Notes: generated by a model not told the origin, from the sequence alone. A stretch of 64,000 nucleotides of DNA from Pseudomonas sp. JQ170C (GCF_035581345.1 NZ_CP141608.1:4742501-4806500), one strand, 5' to 3'; shown: positions 19,606-31,389, numbered from the stretch's first letter. Program-made: numbers and translations.

Positions 19606-20652
19606 ATGTCCGACCGCCTGACCCTCCTGCGTCCCGATGACTGGCACATCCATCTTCGCGATGGCGCCGTGCTGCCCCATACCGTCGGCGACGTTGCGCG
19701 CACCTTTGCCCGCGCAATCATCATGCCCAACCTGGTACCTCCGGTACGCGATGCCGCCGAAGCCGGCGCTTATCGCGAGCGCATCCTCGCTGCCCGTCCG
19801 GCGGGTAGCCGCTTCGAGCCGCTGATGGTGCTGTACCTCACCGACCGTACCCAGCCCGAGGAAATCCGCGCGGCCAAGGCCACCGGTTTCGTGCATGCCG
19901 CCAAACTCTACCCGGCCGGTGCGACCACCAACTCCGACTCCGGTGTCACCAGCGTCGATAACATTTTCGCCGCTCTCGAGGCCATGGCCGAAGTCGGCAT
20001 GCCGCTGCTGGTCCACGGTGAAGTAACCCGTGGCGAGGTCGACGTATTCGACCGCGAGAAACTGTTCATCGACGAACACATGCGCCGTATCGTCGAGCGT
20101 TTCCCGACCTTGAAAGTGGTCTTCGAGCACATCACCACAAGCGATGCCGTACAGTTCGTCAACGAGGCCCCGGCCAACGTTGGCGCGACCATCACCGCCC
20201 AGCACCTGCTGTACAACCGCAACCACATGCTGGTTGGCGGTATTCGCCCGCACTTCTATTGCCTGCCGATCCTCAAGCGCAACACCCACCAGGTGGCCTT
20301 GCTGGACGCCGCCACCAGCGGCAGCAGCAAGTTCTTCCTGGGCACTGATTCGGCGCCCCATGCACGTCACGCCAAGGAAGCAGCCTGCGGTTGCGCCGGC
20401 TGCTACACCGCCTATGCGGCCATCGAGCTGTACGCCGAAGCGTTCGAGCAACGCAATGCCCTGGACAAGCTCGAAGGCTTTGCCAGCAAGCACGGCCCGG
20501 ACTTCTACGGCCTGGCGCGCAACACCGACACCATTACCCTGGTTCGCGAAAGCTGGACCGCCCCAAGCAGCTTGCCGTTCGGCGAGCAAACCGTTATCCC
20601 GCTGCGCGCCGGTGAGCAACTGCGCTGGCGCCTGCTGGAGGAAACTGCGTGA
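19606..20652 (+). CDS. pyrC: Dihydroorotase
   Basis: A 348-residue zinc amidohydrolase of pyrimidine biosynthesis (class II, E. coli PyrC type). The first zinc pair is in 'DWHIHLRDG', the carboxylated lysine is in '[16 protein letters not shown]', and 'GTDSAPH' supplies the catalytic Asp. The ATG at 19606 gives the canonical [14 protein letters not shown] start. The stop overlaps the rnt start, so the two are probably translated together. Confidence 0.97.
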   Translation: MSDRLTLLRPDDWHIHLRDGAVLPHTVGDVARTFARAIIMPNLVPPVRDAAEAGAYRERILAARPAGSRFEPLMVLYLTDRTQPEEIRAAKATGFVHAAKLYPAGATTNSDSGVTSVDNIFAALEAMAEVGMPLLVHGEVTRGEVDVFDREKLFIDEHMRRIVERFPTLKVVFEHITTSDAVQFVNEAPANVGATITAQHLLYNRNHMLVGGIRPHFYCLPILKRNTHQVALLDAATSGSSKFFLGTDSAPHARHAKEAACGCAGCYTAYAAIELYAEAFEQRNALDKLEGFASKHGPDFYGLARNTDTITLVRESWTAPSSLPFGEQTVIPLRAGEQLRWRLLEETA

Positions 20653-21317
20653 GTGAAGATCTGTACGATGACCAGGATGGTCCAAGCGGTGGCCCCCGCC
20701 ACCCGATGGCGGAACGTTTTCGTGGTTACCTGCCGGTAGTCGTCGATGTGGAGACCGGTGGCTTCAACAGCGCCACCGATGCCCTGCTGGAAATCGCCGC
20801 GGTCACCATCGGCATGGACGAGAAAGGATTCCTGTTCCCGGAGCACACCTACTTCTTCCGCGTCGAACCGTTTGAAGGGGCGAACATCGAGCAGGCGGCA
20901 CTGGAATTCACCGGTATCAAGCTTGATCACCCGTTGCGCATGGCCGTAAGCGAAGAGTCGGCCCTGACCGACATCTTCCGTGGCGTGCGCAAGGCGCTGA
21001 AGGCCAATGGCTGCAAGCGGGCGATCCTGGTCGGGCACAACAGCAGCTTCGACCTGGGCTTCCTCAATGCTGCCGTGGCGCGTCACGACATGAAACGCAA
21101 CCCGTTTCATCCGTTCTCAAGCTTCGACACCGCGACCCTCGCCGGCCTCGCCTACGGCCAGACCGTACTGGCCCGTGCCTGCCAGAGCGCCGACATCGAC
21201 TTCGACGGTCGTGAAGCCCACTCGGCGCGCTACGACACCGAGAAGACGGCCGAGCTGTTCTGCGGCATTGTCAATCGCTGGAAGGAAATGGGCGGCTGGC
21301 AAGACTTCAACGACTGA
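20649..21317 (+). CDS. rnt: Ribonuclease T
   Basis: A 222-residue DEDDh exonuclease that trims the 3' ends of tRNA and other stable RNAs. Motif I is 'VVDVETGG', motif II '[10 protein letters not shown]', motif III '[14 protein letters not shown]'. It starts with GTG at 20649, overlapping the last codons of pyrC by 4 bases (GTGA). The pyrC-rnt pair is conserved in pseudomonads. Confidence 0.97.
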   Translation: MSEDLYDDQDGPSGGPRHPMAERFRGYLPVVVDVETGGFNSATDALLEIAAVTIGMDEKGFLFPEHTYFFRVEPFEGANIEQAALEFTGIKLDHPLRMAVSEESALTDIFRGVRKALKANGCKRAILVGHNSSFDLGFLNAAVARHDMKRNPFHPFSSFDTATLAGLAYGQTVLARACQSADIDFDGREAHSARYDTEKTAELFCGIVNRWKEMGGWQDFND

Positions 21318-21338
21318 GCCTGCCCCTACCACCGCCCA

Positions 21339-21371
21339 TAAAAAAACCGGCCATCAAGGCCGGTTTTTTTG
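21339..21371 (+). terminator. Bidirectional terminator between rnt and peroxiredoxin
   Basis: ACCGGCC-ATCAA-GGCCGGT hairpin with A7 before and T7 after, between converging genes. Confidence 0.92.
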
Positions 21372-21381
21372 TGGCTCGCTA

Positions 21382-21984
21382 TTACAGCTTGCCAGCGTTC
21401 TCGCTCAGGTAAGCAGCAACGCCTTCAGGCGAAGCGGTCATGCCCTTGTCGCCTTTTTTCCAGTTGGCAGGGCAGACTTCGCCGTGCTCTTCGTGGAACT
21501 GCAGGGCGTCGACCAGACGCAGCAGCTCGTCCATGTTACGGCCCAGTGGCAGGTCGTTGATGATCTGCGAACGGACAACACCTTTGTCGTCGATCAGGAA
21601 CGCGCCACGGAAAGCAACGCCGCCTTCGGACTCTACGTCGTAGGCCTTGGCGATTTCGTGCTTCATGTCGGCTGCCATGATGTACTGGACGTGACCGATG
21701 CCGCCGGCATTGATCGGGGTGTTGCGCCAGGCGTTGTGGGTGAAGTGCGAGTCGATCGACACGGCGATCACTTCAACGTTGCGGTCACGGAACTCGGACA
21801 TGCGGTGATCCAGAGCGATCAGCTCGGACGGGCAGACGAAGGTGAAGTCCAGTGGGTAGAAGAACACCAGGCCGTACTTGCCCTTGATGGCCGAGGCCAG
21901 GTTGAAGCTGTCGACGATTTCGCCATTGCCCAGCACAGCTGGAACGGTGAAGTCCGGGGCTTGTTTGCCAACGAGTACGCTCAT
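21382..21984 (-). CDS. 2-Cys peroxiredoxin (AhpC/Prx1 type)
   Basis: A 200-residue thiol peroxidase reducing hydrogen peroxide and organic peroxides. The peroxidatic cysteine is Cys51 in 'DFTFVCPSE' and the resolving cysteine Cys171 in 'EVCPANW'. The start MSVLVGKQAP at 21984 is preceded by an AGGAGAT site; longer in-frame codons upstream are ignored. No reductase gene such as ahpF is adjacent. Neighbouring bfd/bfr and grxD form an iron and redox cluster. Confidence 0.94.
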   Translation of the reverse strand: MSVLVGKQAPDFTVPAVLGNGEIVDSFNLASAIKGKYGLVFFYPLDFTFVCPSELIALDHRMSEFRDRNVEVIAVSIDSHFTHNAWRNTPINAGGIGHVQYIMAADMKHEIAKAYDVESEGGVAFRGAFLIDDKGVVRSQIINDLPLGRNMDELLRLVDALQFHEEHGEVCPANWKKGDKGMTASPEGVAAYLSENAGKL

Positions 21985-22152
21985 TCGATATCTCCTGATG
22001 GTTTGAAACACGGTGCCAGGCAAGCTCCAGCCGACCTGACCACGCAAAGACCGGCCATGATACACGGCCAGGCGCTACACGCCGAATTTCAGGCAGCCTG
22101 AAAACGGACCTGCCGTCGGTCGCCCTGGTACGCGTCTGCCTGAATGAGCTTT

Positions 22153-22171
22153 GACAAGCATTCTCATTAAC
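22153..22171 (+). promoter_or_regulatory. Possible Fur box upstream of bfd
   Basis: GACAAGCATTCTCATTAAC resembles the degenerate hexamer form of the Fur box (GATAATGATAATCATTATC) and lies about 45 bases before the bfd start, where iron repression would be expected for this gene. Match is partial. Confidence 0.4.
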
Positions 22172-22216
22172 ATTAAGCTTCTTCGCATTGAGCCTTTACC
22201 AGCGATGGTCTGCCCT

Positions 22217-22435
22217 ATGTATGTGTGTCTTTGTGTTGGTGTAACCGACGGACAGATCCGCGATGCGATCTTTGAAGGATGCTGCAGCTACAAGGAAGTC
22301 AGAGCCGCCACCAACGTGGCGAGCCAGTGTGGCAAATGTGCCTGCCTGGCCAAGCAGGTAGTGCGTGAAACCCTGACCGAATTGCAGGTCAGCCAGGCCG
22401 CACTGCCCTACCCTGTGGAATTTACCGCAGCGTAA
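22217..22435 (+). CDS. bfd: Bacterioferritin-associated ferredoxin
   Basis: A 72-residue [2Fe-2S] protein that delivers electrons to bacterioferritin so that stored iron can be released. The four ligands are the Cys4/Cys6 pair ('[11 protein letters not shown]') and the 'CGKC' pair near residue 38. The ATG at 22217 is chosen because it gives the canonical start; a longer frame upstream has no support. It is followed by its own terminator and then bfr, so the two are adjacent but separately transcribed. Confidence 0.95.
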   Translation: MYVCLCVGVTDGQIRDAIFEGCCSYKEVRAATNVASQCGKCACLAKQVVRETLTELQVSQAALPYPVEFTAA

Positions 22436-22452
22436 AAACAGCCCATTTGAAG

Positions 22453-22478
22453 AACCGGACCCAGCGTCCGGTTTTTTT
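22453..22478 (+). terminator. Terminator after bfd
   Basis: ACCGGAC-CCAGC-GTCCGGT hairpin followed by T7. Confidence 0.9.
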
Positions 22479-22634
22479 ATGCCTGTAATTCAACAAGTTA
22501 GGGCTAAAACGCGGAACACAAACATTCTTATTCCGATTAATTTTCACTTATTATTCAATAACTTAGGTTTGACAGTCGAAGTTGCGAAGCTCAAACTCCT
22601 GCTTATAGGCACACTTACAGGGCAGGACCCCATC

Positions 22635-23105
22635 ATGAAAGGCGACGTTAGCGTCATCCAGCATCTCAACAAGATCCTCGGAAACGAGCTGGTCGCAATC
22701 AACCAATACTTCCTGCATGCCCGCATGTATGAAGACTGGGGTCTGGAAAAGCTCGGCAAGCACGAATACAAAGAATCCATCGACGAAATGAAGCACGCTG
22801 ACAAACTGATCAAGCGCATTCTGTTTCTCGAAGGAATTCCCAACGTCCAGGACCTGGGCAAGCTGCTGATTGGTGAACACACCAAGGAAATGCTCGAGTG
22901 CGACCTCAAGATCGAGCAAAAAGGCCTGGTGGACCTCAAGGCCGCCATCGCCCACTGTGAAACCGTTGGCGACTTCGGCAGCCGTGAAATGCTCGAAGAC
23001 ATCCTAGAGTCCGAGGAAGAGCACATCGACTGGCTGGAAACCCAGTTGAGCCTGATCGACAAGGTCGGTCTGGAAAACTACCTGCAATCGCAGATGGGCG
23101 AATAA
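22635..23105 (+). CDS. bfr: Bacterioferritin (BfrB type)
   Basis: A 156-residue haem-containing iron-storage ferritin forming 24-subunit cages. It is collinear with E. coli Bfr at the N-terminus ([20 protein letters not shown]); the haem ligand Met52 is present in '[10 protein letters not shown]', and ferroxidase residues Glu18, Glu51, His54 and the later 'EEEHIDWLE' are all kept. A 156-base untranslated region after the bfd terminator probably holds its own promoter. Frames extending upstream of 22635 are not supported. Confidence 0.96.
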   Translation: MKGDVSVIQHLNKILGNELVAINQYFLHARMYEDWGLEKLGKHEYKESIDEMKHADKLIKRILFLEGIPNVQDLGKLLIGEHTKEMLECDLKIEQKGLVDLKAAIAHCETVGDFGSREMLEDILESEEEHIDWLETQLSLIDKVGLENYLQSQMGE

Positions 23106-23115
23106 TCCATCCCAT

Positions 23116-23147
23116 AAAAAAAGCCCCGCAATGCGGGGCTTTTTTTT
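23116..23147 (+). terminator. Bidirectional terminator between bfr and grxD
   Basis: AAAGCCCCGCA-ATGCGGGGCTTT hairpin with long A and T runs on the two sides. Confidence 0.93.
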
Positions 23148-23160
23148 ACCAAACCTGTAT

Positions 23161-23496
23161 TCAGGCCTTGGCCGCCTCAGCCTTGGCTGCAGCTTCCTTG
23201 ATCAGGGTCTGCAGTTCGCCGTTGGCAAACATCTCAGCCATGATGTCGGAACCGCCGACCAGCTCACCGGCAACCCACAGCTGTGGGAAGGTCGGCCAGT
23301 TGGCATACTTTGGCAGGTTGGCGCGGATTTCCGGATTCTGCAGGATATCCACGTAAGCGAATTTCTCGCCGCAACCCATTACGGCTTGCGCCGCCTTGGC
23401 CGAAAAACCGCACTGCGGGGCATTCGGCGAGCCTTTCATGTAAAGCAGAATGGTGTTGTTAGCAATCTGCTCTTTGATTGTTTCGATGATATCCAT
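23161..23496 (-). CDS. grxD: Monothiol glutaredoxin (Grx4 type)
   Basis: A 111-residue monothiol glutaredoxin with the CGFS active site at residues 29-32; such proteins bind a glutathione-ligated [2Fe-2S] cluster and take part in iron-sulfur cluster delivery. 'WPTFPQLWVAGELVGGSDI' is the conserved glutathione-binding stretch. The ATG at 23496 (MDIIETIKEQI) is the family start. It lies next to bfd/bfr, consistent with a role in iron handling. Confidence 0.95.
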   Translation of the reverse strand: MDIIETIKEQIANNTILLYMKGSPNAPQCGFSAKAAQAVMGCGEKFAYVDILQNPEIRANLPKYANWPTFPQLWVAGELVGGSDIMAEMFANGELQTLIKEAAAKAEAAKA

Positions 23497-23588
23497 GAAG
23501 CACCTCGCGGCTGAACTTTCCGACCTGGTTGTCGGCACGGTGACGCATTGTATCGGAAAGCCAAGCATGGCGCTCGGCCTTGCCGATA

Positions 23589-25697
23589 TCAGGCCGCAAC
23601 CACTTGTACCGGCACGCCATTGAGCGCCGCATTACCCGACACCGCATCGAGCTGACGTTCATCGGTCAGGTCGTTGGCGCTGGCCCCCGGCTGATGCTGC
23701 GCAATCTCCATACGCACCCCGTTACGGGCATGGCCAAAGCCATGGGGCAGGCTCACTACCCCAGGCATGATGTCTGCGCAGGCCTGCACCTCGACCTCGA
23801 TGCTGCCCACCCGTGAACTGACCCGGACCCGCTGTCCGTCCTGCAATTGCCGGGCACTCAGGTCCTCGGGGTTCATGAGCAACTGATGGCGCGGCTTGCC
23901 TTTCACCAGGCGGTGATAGTTGTGCATCCAGGAGTTGTTGCTGCGCACATGTCGACGACCAATCAGCAACAGCTGCTCCGGCGCCGCCGGTTGCTGGTCG
24001 GCAAAGCGCTGCAGATCGATGAGAATCTCCGACGGCGCGGCCTGGATGCGCTGGTTGGCGGTTTTCAGGCGCGCCGTCAGATTCGGCTGCAGCGGCCCCA
24101 GGTCGACGCCGTGCGGGTGCTGGTCAAGCGTCTCCAGCGACAGGTTGAACGCCGAACCTTGACCATAGCGTCCACTGCGCAAACCAATGTCGATCATTTG
24201 CGCTGGCGGCAGGGTCGGCTTCAATGGCTTGTCGCTGAGCCTGGCGAACGCCTTGGCCAAACCCACGAAGATTTCCCAGTCATGCAGCGCCCCATCGGGC
24301 TTGGGCAGGATCGCCCGGTTGAAACGACTGACATTACGCACGGCCAAGAGATTGAACGTGGTGTCGTAGTGATCGTTCTCCAGCGCCGAGGTGGACGGCA
24401 GGATCAAGTCTGCGTAGCGGGTGGTTTCGTTGATGTAGAGGTCAATACTGAGCATGAAGTCGAGCCCATCCAGGGCGCGCTCCAACTGCCGGCCGTTGGG
24501 GGTGGACAGCACCGGATTGCCAGCGACGGTCACCAATGCGCGAACCTGTCCTTCACCTTCGCACAGCATCTCTTCGGCCAGTGCCGCCACCGGCAGTTCG
24601 CCGCCATATTCCGGCAAACCGGAAACCCGGCTCTGCCAGGCATTGAAGTGCCCACCGCCCGTGCTGGCCACCAGGTCGACCGCAGGTTGTGTGCACAAGG
24701 CGCCGCCGACCCGGTCCAGGTTACCGCTGACCAGATTGATCAGTTGCACCAGCCAGTGACAGAGCGTGCCGAACGCCTGGGTCGAGATGCCCATGCGGCC
24801 ATAGCAGACCGCCTTGTCGGCGGCGGCAAAGTCACGGGCCAGTTGGCGAATGATCGCTGCATCGACACCACACAACGGTGCCATCGTTTCGGCCGTGAAG
24901 GGTGCAATCGCCTGACGCACTTCATCCAGCCCATCGACCGGCAACGCCGTCGAACGCTCCAGACCTTCACTGAACAGGGTATTGAGCAGCCCGCAGAGCA
25001 ATGCCGCATCACCGCCAGGCCGAACGAACACATGCTGGTCGGCCATGGCCGCCGTTTCACTTCGACGTGGATCAACCACCACCACTTTGCCGCCACGGGC
25101 CTGGATGGCCTTCAGGCGCTTCTCGACGTCCGGCACGGTCATGATGCTGCCATTGGACGCCAGCGGGTTACCGCCCAGAATCAGCATGAAATCCGTGTGG
25201 TCGATGTCCGGAATCGGCAACAACAAACCATGGCCATACATCAGGTAGCTGGTCAGGTGATGCGGCAGCTGGTCAACCGAAGTCGCAGAAAACCGATTGC
25301 GCGTCTTGAGCAAGCCGAGAAAGTAGTTGCTGTGGGTCATCAGCCCGTAGTTGTGCACGCTGGGGTTGCCCTGGTACACCGCCACGGCGTTCTGCCCGTG
25401 GGCCTGCTGGATGGCCCAGAGCTTGTGCGCGGCCAGCTCGAACGCTTCGTCCCAGCCGATCGCCTGCCAACTGTCGCCCACGCGCTTGTGCGGCACATGC
25501 AGGCGATCAGGGTCGTTCTGGATGTCCTGCAGGGCCACCGCCTTGGGGCAGATATGGCCTCGGCTGAAACGGTCGAGAGGGTCACCCTTGATCGAGCTGA
25601 TCCGCGGCCCGGTGTCCGGTTCGTGGGTGATTTCGATGGTCAGGCCACAAATGGCTTCGCACAGGTGGCAGGCACGGTGATGCACGGTCTTGTTCAT
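23589..25697 (-). CDS. Molybdopterin-dependent oxidoreductase (catalytic subunit, stand-alone)
   Basis: A 702-residue member of the formate dehydrogenase/nitrate reductase-like molybdopterin family. The N-terminus carries a [4Fe-4S] motif (CHLCEAICG ... GHICPK), the middle holds the bis-MGD domain with 'GRMGISTQAFGTLCHWLVQLINLVSGNLDRVGG', and residues ~590-700 form the MopB C-terminal domain ('VRVSSRVGSIEVEVQACADIMPGVVSLPHGFGH'). No twin-arginine signal is visible, so it is probably cytoplasmic. AGAGGTG lies before the ATG at 25697; the frame stays open much further upstream but there is no support for it. No electron-transfer partner is encoded beside it, and the substrate is unknown. Confidence 0.88.
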   Translation of the reverse strand: MNKTVHHRACHLCEAICGLTIEITHEPDTGPRISSIKGDPLDRFSRGHICPKAVALQDIQNDPDRLHVPHKRVGDSWQAIGWDEAFELAAHKLWAIQQAHGQNAVAVYQGNPSVHNYGLMTHSNYFLGLLKTRNRFSATSVDQLPHHLTSYLMYGHGLLLPIPDIDHTDFMLILGGNPLASNGSIMTVPDVEKRLKAIQARGGKVVVVDPRRSETAAMADQHVFVRPGGDAALLCGLLNTLFSEGLERSTALPVDGLDEVRQAIAPFTAETMAPLCGVDAAIIRQLARDFAAADKAVCYGRMGISTQAFGTLCHWLVQLINLVSGNLDRVGGALCTQPAVDLVASTGGGHFNAWQSRVSGLPEYGGELPVAALAEEMLCEGEGQVRALVTVAGNPVLSTPNGRQLERALDGLDFMLSIDLYINETTRYADLILPSTSALENDHYDTTFNLLAVRNVSRFNRAILPKPDGALHDWEIFVGLAKAFARLSDKPLKPTLPPAQMIDIGLRSGRYGQGSAFNLSLETLDQHPHGVDLGPLQPNLTARLKTANQRIQAAPSEILIDLQRFADQQPAAPEQLLLIGRRHVRSNNSWMHNYHRLVKGKPRHQLLMNPEDLSARQLQDGQRVRVSSRVGSIEVEVQACADIMPGVVSLPHGFGHARNGVRMEIAQHQPGASANDLTDERQLDAVSGNAALNGVPVQVVAA

Positions 25698-25921
25698 GAG
25701 CACCTCTTTCGGGTGTCTGGTAATGCGCCTGACTATGAGCCTGGGGTGCGGTGACCACCAGCGAGTTTTGCCCCGTGAATCTTGCGCCATCAGGCACAGC
25801 GATTCGCTCGGGTGTTTGCAAAGCCGCCAGCGGGCAGTGTAAAACCCTAACGCAGTAATAAAAAAATCAGCCGGCCAATGGGTTACGGCACTGGCTGCGC
25901 TATAGCCGGTGAACGCCCCAC

Positions 25922-25949
25922 TTGGTATGACGCGACATTTAATTATAGT
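25922..25949 (+). promoter_or_regulatory. Predicted argF promoter with ArgR-like half-site
   Basis: TTGGTA (25922-25927), 16-base spacer, TATAGT (25944-25949). The spacer contains TGACGCGACA; on the minus strand it reads TGTCGC, the ArgR half-site core known in Pseudomonas. Repression of argF by arginine through ArgR would place an operator here. A second, weaker TCGTCGCC lies downstream near 25967. The rest of the gap back to 25698 shows nothing clear. Confidence 0.45.
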
Positions 25950-26061
25950 ATTGCGTCTTCCCCTAATTCGTCGCCCCGTGCGGCTTTCGCCGCAGGTCAC
26001 CTCCGTTGTTTCTGAAAACCGGCACTGTTGATCTGCGGTCTGTTGCAAAAGGTAGTCAAAC

Positions 26062-26982
26062 ATGAGCGCTAGGCACTTTCTCTCCCTGATGGATTTCACT
26101 CCCGACGAACTGCTGAGTGTGATCCGTCGAGGCATCGAGCTGAAGGACCTGCGTAACCGCGGCGTACTGTTCGAGCCCCTGAAGAACCGCGTGCTGGGCA
26201 TGATTTTCGAGAAATCCTCGACGCGCACCCGGCTGTCGTTCGAAGCCGGCATGATCCAGCTCGGTGGCCAGGCCATCTTCCTGTCCCCTCGCGACACCCA
26301 ACTGGGCCGTGGCGAGCCGATCGGCGACTGCGCCATCGTCATGTCGCGCATGCTCGATGCGGTGATGATCCGCACCTTCGCCCACAGTACCCTGACCGAA
26401 TTTGCCGCCAACTCCCGTGTACCGGTGATCAACGGCCTGTCCGATGACCTGCACCCCTGCCAGTTGCTGGCCGACATGCAGACCTTCCTTGAGCACCGCG
26501 GCTCGATCCAGGGCAAGACCGTGGCCTGGATCGGCGACGGCAACAACATGTGCAACAGCTATATAGAAGCCGCCATCCAGTTCGACTTCCAGCTGCGTAT
26601 CGCCTGCCCGGCCGAATACGAGCCCAACCCGGAATTCGTCGCCAAGGCCGGTGACCGCGTGCAGATCTTCCGCGAACCCAAGGATGCCGTGCAGGGTGCC
26701 CACCTGGTGAGCACCGATGTCTGGACTTCCATGGGCCAGGAAGAGGAAACTGCACGGCGTCTGGCCTTGTTCGCGCCTTACCAGGTAACCCGCGAACTGC
26801 TCGACCTGGCAGCACCCGATGCCCTGTTCATGCACTGCCTGCCCGCCCACCGTGGCGAGGAGATCAGCCTGGACCTGCTCGACGACCCACGTTCGGTCGC
26901 CTGGGACCAGGCCGAAAACCGCTTGCATGCACAGAAGGCGCTTCTCGAATTTCTTGTTGAACCGGCCTATCACCACGCATGA
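26062..26982 (+). CDS. argF: Ornithine carbamoyltransferase, anabolic
   Basis: A 306-residue enzyme converting ornithine and carbamoyl phosphate to citrulline. The carbamoyl-phosphate motif '[10 protein letters not shown]' and the ornithine loop '[11 protein letters not shown]' are present. The length and upstream ArgR-like site fit the anabolic enzyme rather than catabolic ArcB. Its stop codon overlaps the start of the next gene (ATGA). Confidence 0.97.
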   Translation: MSARHFLSLMDFTPDELLSVIRRGIELKDLRNRGVLFEPLKNRVLGMIFEKSSTRTRLSFEAGMIQLGGQAIFLSPRDTQLGRGEPIGDCAIVMSRMLDAVMIRTFAHSTLTEFAANSRVPVINGLSDDLHPCQLLADMQTFLEHRGSIQGKTVAWIGDGNNMCNSYIEAAIQFDFQLRIACPAEYEPNPEFVAKAGDRVQIFREPKDAVQGAHLVSTDVWTSMGQEEETARRLALFAPYQVTRELLDLAAPDALFMHCLPAHRGEEISLDLLDDPRSVAWDQAENRLHAQKALLEFLVEPAYHHA

Positions 26983-28088
26983 GTCAGCCTTTACTGCTTA
27001 ACCTGCGCAACCTCGCCTGCGGCTATGGCGAGGCGCGCATCGTCCAGAACCTCAACCTGCACCTCAACGCCGGCGACATCGGTTGCCTGCTGGGTTCCTC
27101 GGGCTGCGGCAAGACCACCACCCTGCGCGCTATCGCAGGCTTCGAGCCTGTACACGAAGGCGAGATCCAACTGGCGGGCGAAGTCATCTCCAAGGCCGGG
27201 TTCACCCTGGCACCGGAGAAGCGCCGGATCGGCATGGTGTTCCAGGACTACGCACTGTTCCCACACCTGACGGTGGCGGAAAATATTGCCTTCGGTATCG
27301 GCAAGCACCCGCAACAGCAGCAAGTGGTCGCAGAAATGCTTGAGCTGGTGAAGCTCGGCGGGCTTGGCAAGCGCTACCCCCATGAGCTCTCCGGTGGCCA
27401 GCAGCAACGTGTGGCCCTGGCCCGCGCCCTGGCACCCGAGCCGCAATTGCTGCTGCTCGACGAACCCTTCTCCAACCTCGACGTAGAGCTGCGCAGACGC
27501 CTGAGCCATGAGGTTCGCGACATTCTCAAGAGCCGTGGCACCAGCGCCATCCTGGTCACTCACGACCAGGAAGAAGCCTTTGCCGTCAGCGATCACGTCG
27601 GTGTCTTCAAAGAAGGCCGCCTGGAGCAGTGGGACACCCCCTACAACCTCTATCACGAGCCGCTGACCCCTTTCGTGGCCAGCTTCATCGGCCAGGGTTA
27701 CTTCATTCGCGGTCAGCTGACCAGCCCGGAATCGGTACGTACCGAGTTGGGCGAACTGCGCGGCAACCGCGCCTACACCTTTACCCCTGGCAGTGCGGTG
27801 GACGTGCTGCTGCGTCCGGATGACATCCTTCATGCCCCGCACAGCCCCCTGAAGGCACTGATCGTGGGCAAGAGCTTCCTTGGCGCCTCCACCTTGTATC
27901 GCCTGCAACTGCCCACCGGCAGCCAGCTCGAAGCGATTTTCCCGAGCCACATCGACCATCAGGTCGGGGCCGAGGTCGGCATCGAAGTGGCGGCCGATCA
28001 CCTGGTGCTGTTTGCGGTACCGGGTAGCGTTGCAGCACAGTTGCCGGTGCCGGAGAACGGCGTTCGCCGGTACAGCTCGGCGGTCTGA
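26979..28088 (+). CDS. ABC transporter ATP-binding protein (Fe3+/putrescine-type, with TOBE domain)
   Basis: A 369-residue ATPase of the FbpC/PotA/CysA class. Walker A '[10 protein letters not shown]' is near residues 38-47, the signature is '[15 protein letters not shown]', Walker B '[12 protein letters not shown]', and the H-loop '[16 protein letters not shown]'. Residues ~245-355 form a TOBE-like regulatory barrel. No permease or binding protein gene adjoins; instead the gene is translationally coupled to argF. An argF-plus-ATPase pair also occurs in P. aeruginosa as I recall. Substrate unknown. Confidence 0.9.
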   Translation: MSQPLLLNLRNLACGYGEARIVQNLNLHLNAGDIGCLLGSSGCGKTTTLRAIAGFEPVHEGEIQLAGEVISKAGFTLAPEKRRIGMVFQDYALFPHLTVAENIAFGIGKHPQQQQVVAEMLELVKLGGLGKRYPHELSGGQQQRVALARALAPEPQLLLLDEPFSNLDVELRRRLSHEVRDILKSRGTSAILVTHDQEEAFAVSDHVGVFKEGRLEQWDTPYNLYHEPLTPFVASFIGQGYFIRGQLTSPESVRTELGELRGNRAYTFTPGSAVDVLLRPDDILHAPHSPLKALIVGKSFLGASTLYRLQLPTGSQLEAIFPSHIDHQVGAEVGIEVAADHLVLFAVPGSVAAQLPVPENGVRRYSSAV

Positions 28089-28100
28089 CACGTAACAGCC

Positions 28101-28149
28101 ATCGCGGGGCAAGCCCGCTCCTACCGTAGGAGCGGGCTTGCCCCGCGAT
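28101..28149. repeat. Perfect REP palindrome
   Basis: Two 24-base arms, exact inverted copies of ATCGCGGGGCAAGCCCGCTC plus CTAC, separated by one base. It lies between the convergent ABC ATPase and ybaK genes and may also end transcription from both sides. Confidence 0.9.
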
Positions 28150-28159
28150 GCTTCAGATG

Positions 28160-28630
28160 TCAGTCACGGGCGATCTCGGCAAATTTCGCCTGGGTGTGCT
28201 CAGCCAGCACCGCCGATGCCAGCTCCACTTCCAGCCCGCGCCTGCCAGCGCTGACGAAAATGGTTTGAAAAGATTCGGCAGAGCGATCAATGAAGGTACG
28301 CAGGCGCTTCTTCTGACCCAGCGGGCTGATGCCGCCCAACAGATAACCGGTGGAGCGCTGGGCTGCCGCCGGATCGGCCATCTCGCACTTCTTGACGCCT
28401 GCCGCGTGGGCAAGGCCTTTCAGATCGAGACTACCCACCACAGGCACAACGGCCACCAGCAACTCGCCCTTTTCACTGCTGGCCAACAGTGTCTTGAACA
28501 CCCGCGCGGGCTCAAGACCGAGCTTCTCAGCCGCCTCCAAACCGTAAGAGGCCGCTTTGGGGTCGTGTTCATAACTGTGGATATGATGTTCAGCGCGAAC
28601 CTTTTTCAGCAGATCCAGGGCGGGGGTCAT
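28160..28630 (-). CDS. ybaK: Cys-tRNA(Pro)/Cys-tRNA(Cys) deacylase
   Basis: A 156-residue editing protein that hydrolyses Cys-tRNA(Pro) made in error by prolyl-tRNA synthetase. The fold-specific segments 'FKTLLASSEKGELLVAVVPV' and 'TGYLLGGISPLGQKKRLRTFID' with the catalytic lysine and the GGxSPxG loop are present. The ATG at 28630 has a GGAG site 6 bases upstream. Confidence 0.94.
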   Translation of the reverse strand: MTPALDLLKKVRAEHHIHSYEHDPKAASYGLEAAEKLGLEPARVFKTLLASSEKGELLVAVVPVVGSLDLKGLAHAAGVKKCEMADPAAAQRSTGYLLGGISPLGQKKRLRTFIDRSAESFQTIFVSAGRRGLEVELASAVLAEHTQAKFAEIARD

Positions 28631-28798
28631 GCAGAGCTCCAAACAAAAAGTGAATGCCATTTCGCTGGCTACTTTAGGACAAAAATCCTTCCCCCAGCCA
28701 CTGTGTCACGCCTGCACGAACGCTACGCACCCGGTGAAATTCCAACACCCTGCCCAAGACCAATAGTCAGTTTATGAATACTGGTTCACTTTCGACCT

Positions 28799-28827
28799 TT
28801 GACATAAGCGTTTCTTGTCTATATTTT
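28799..28827 (+). promoter_or_regulatory. Predicted glpF sigma-70 promoter
   Basis: A full-consensus TTGACA (28799-28804) followed by overlapping -10 candidates TATATT (28820-28825, spacer 15) and TATTTT (28822-28827, spacer 17). Transcription would start near 28833, inside the GlpR operator. Confidence 0.6.
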
Positions 28828-28843
28828 TTCGATTCTGAATATA
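28824..28843 (+). promoter_or_regulatory. Possible GlpR operator at glpF
   Basis: TTTTTTCGATTCTGAATATA agrees at 14 of 20 positions with the palindromic GlpR operator consensus known from E. coli (WATKYTCGWTAWCGMGMATW). It covers the predicted -10 and start of transcription, the right place for a repressor. Confidence 0.5.
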
Positions 28844-28878
28844 GCCATGCCCTGATTAGGTGCATTTTCTGCAGCCAG

Positions 28879-28911
28879 CCCGACCGAAATGGGGATTTCT
28901 GTCGGGTTTTT
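28879..28911 (+). terminator. Terminator-like hairpin in the glpF leader
   Basis: Outer arms CCCGAC/GTCGGG and inner arms GAAAT/ATTTC around a GGGG loop, broken only by one C-T mismatch, followed directly by TTTTTG. It stands between the predicted promoter and the glpF start (46 bases upstream), so it would end a ~80-base transcript unless bypassed. Confidence 0.6.
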
Positions 28912-28934
28912 GTCGAGCGCCCACTGCGACTCAC

Positions 28935-28942
28935 AACAAAAA
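28935..28942 (+). promoter_or_regulatory. Possible Hfq/Crc target motif before glpF
   Basis: AACAAAAA fits the AANAANAA catabolite-activity motif and lies 15 bases before the glpF start codon, where Hfq/Crc would block translation while preferred carbon sources are present. Confidence 0.4.
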
Positions 28943-28957
28943 GAACCGAGGGAACGA

Positions 28958-31376
<2,419 letters not shown>

Positions 31377-31389
31377 CCAGAGCCTCTTT

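Noticed and set aside
25698..26555. N-terminal extension of the molybdopterin oxidoreductase frame
   Set aside because: The frame stays open back over the argF promoter and coding region, but the iron-sulfur domain begins right after the ATG at 25697, which has its own ribosome site.
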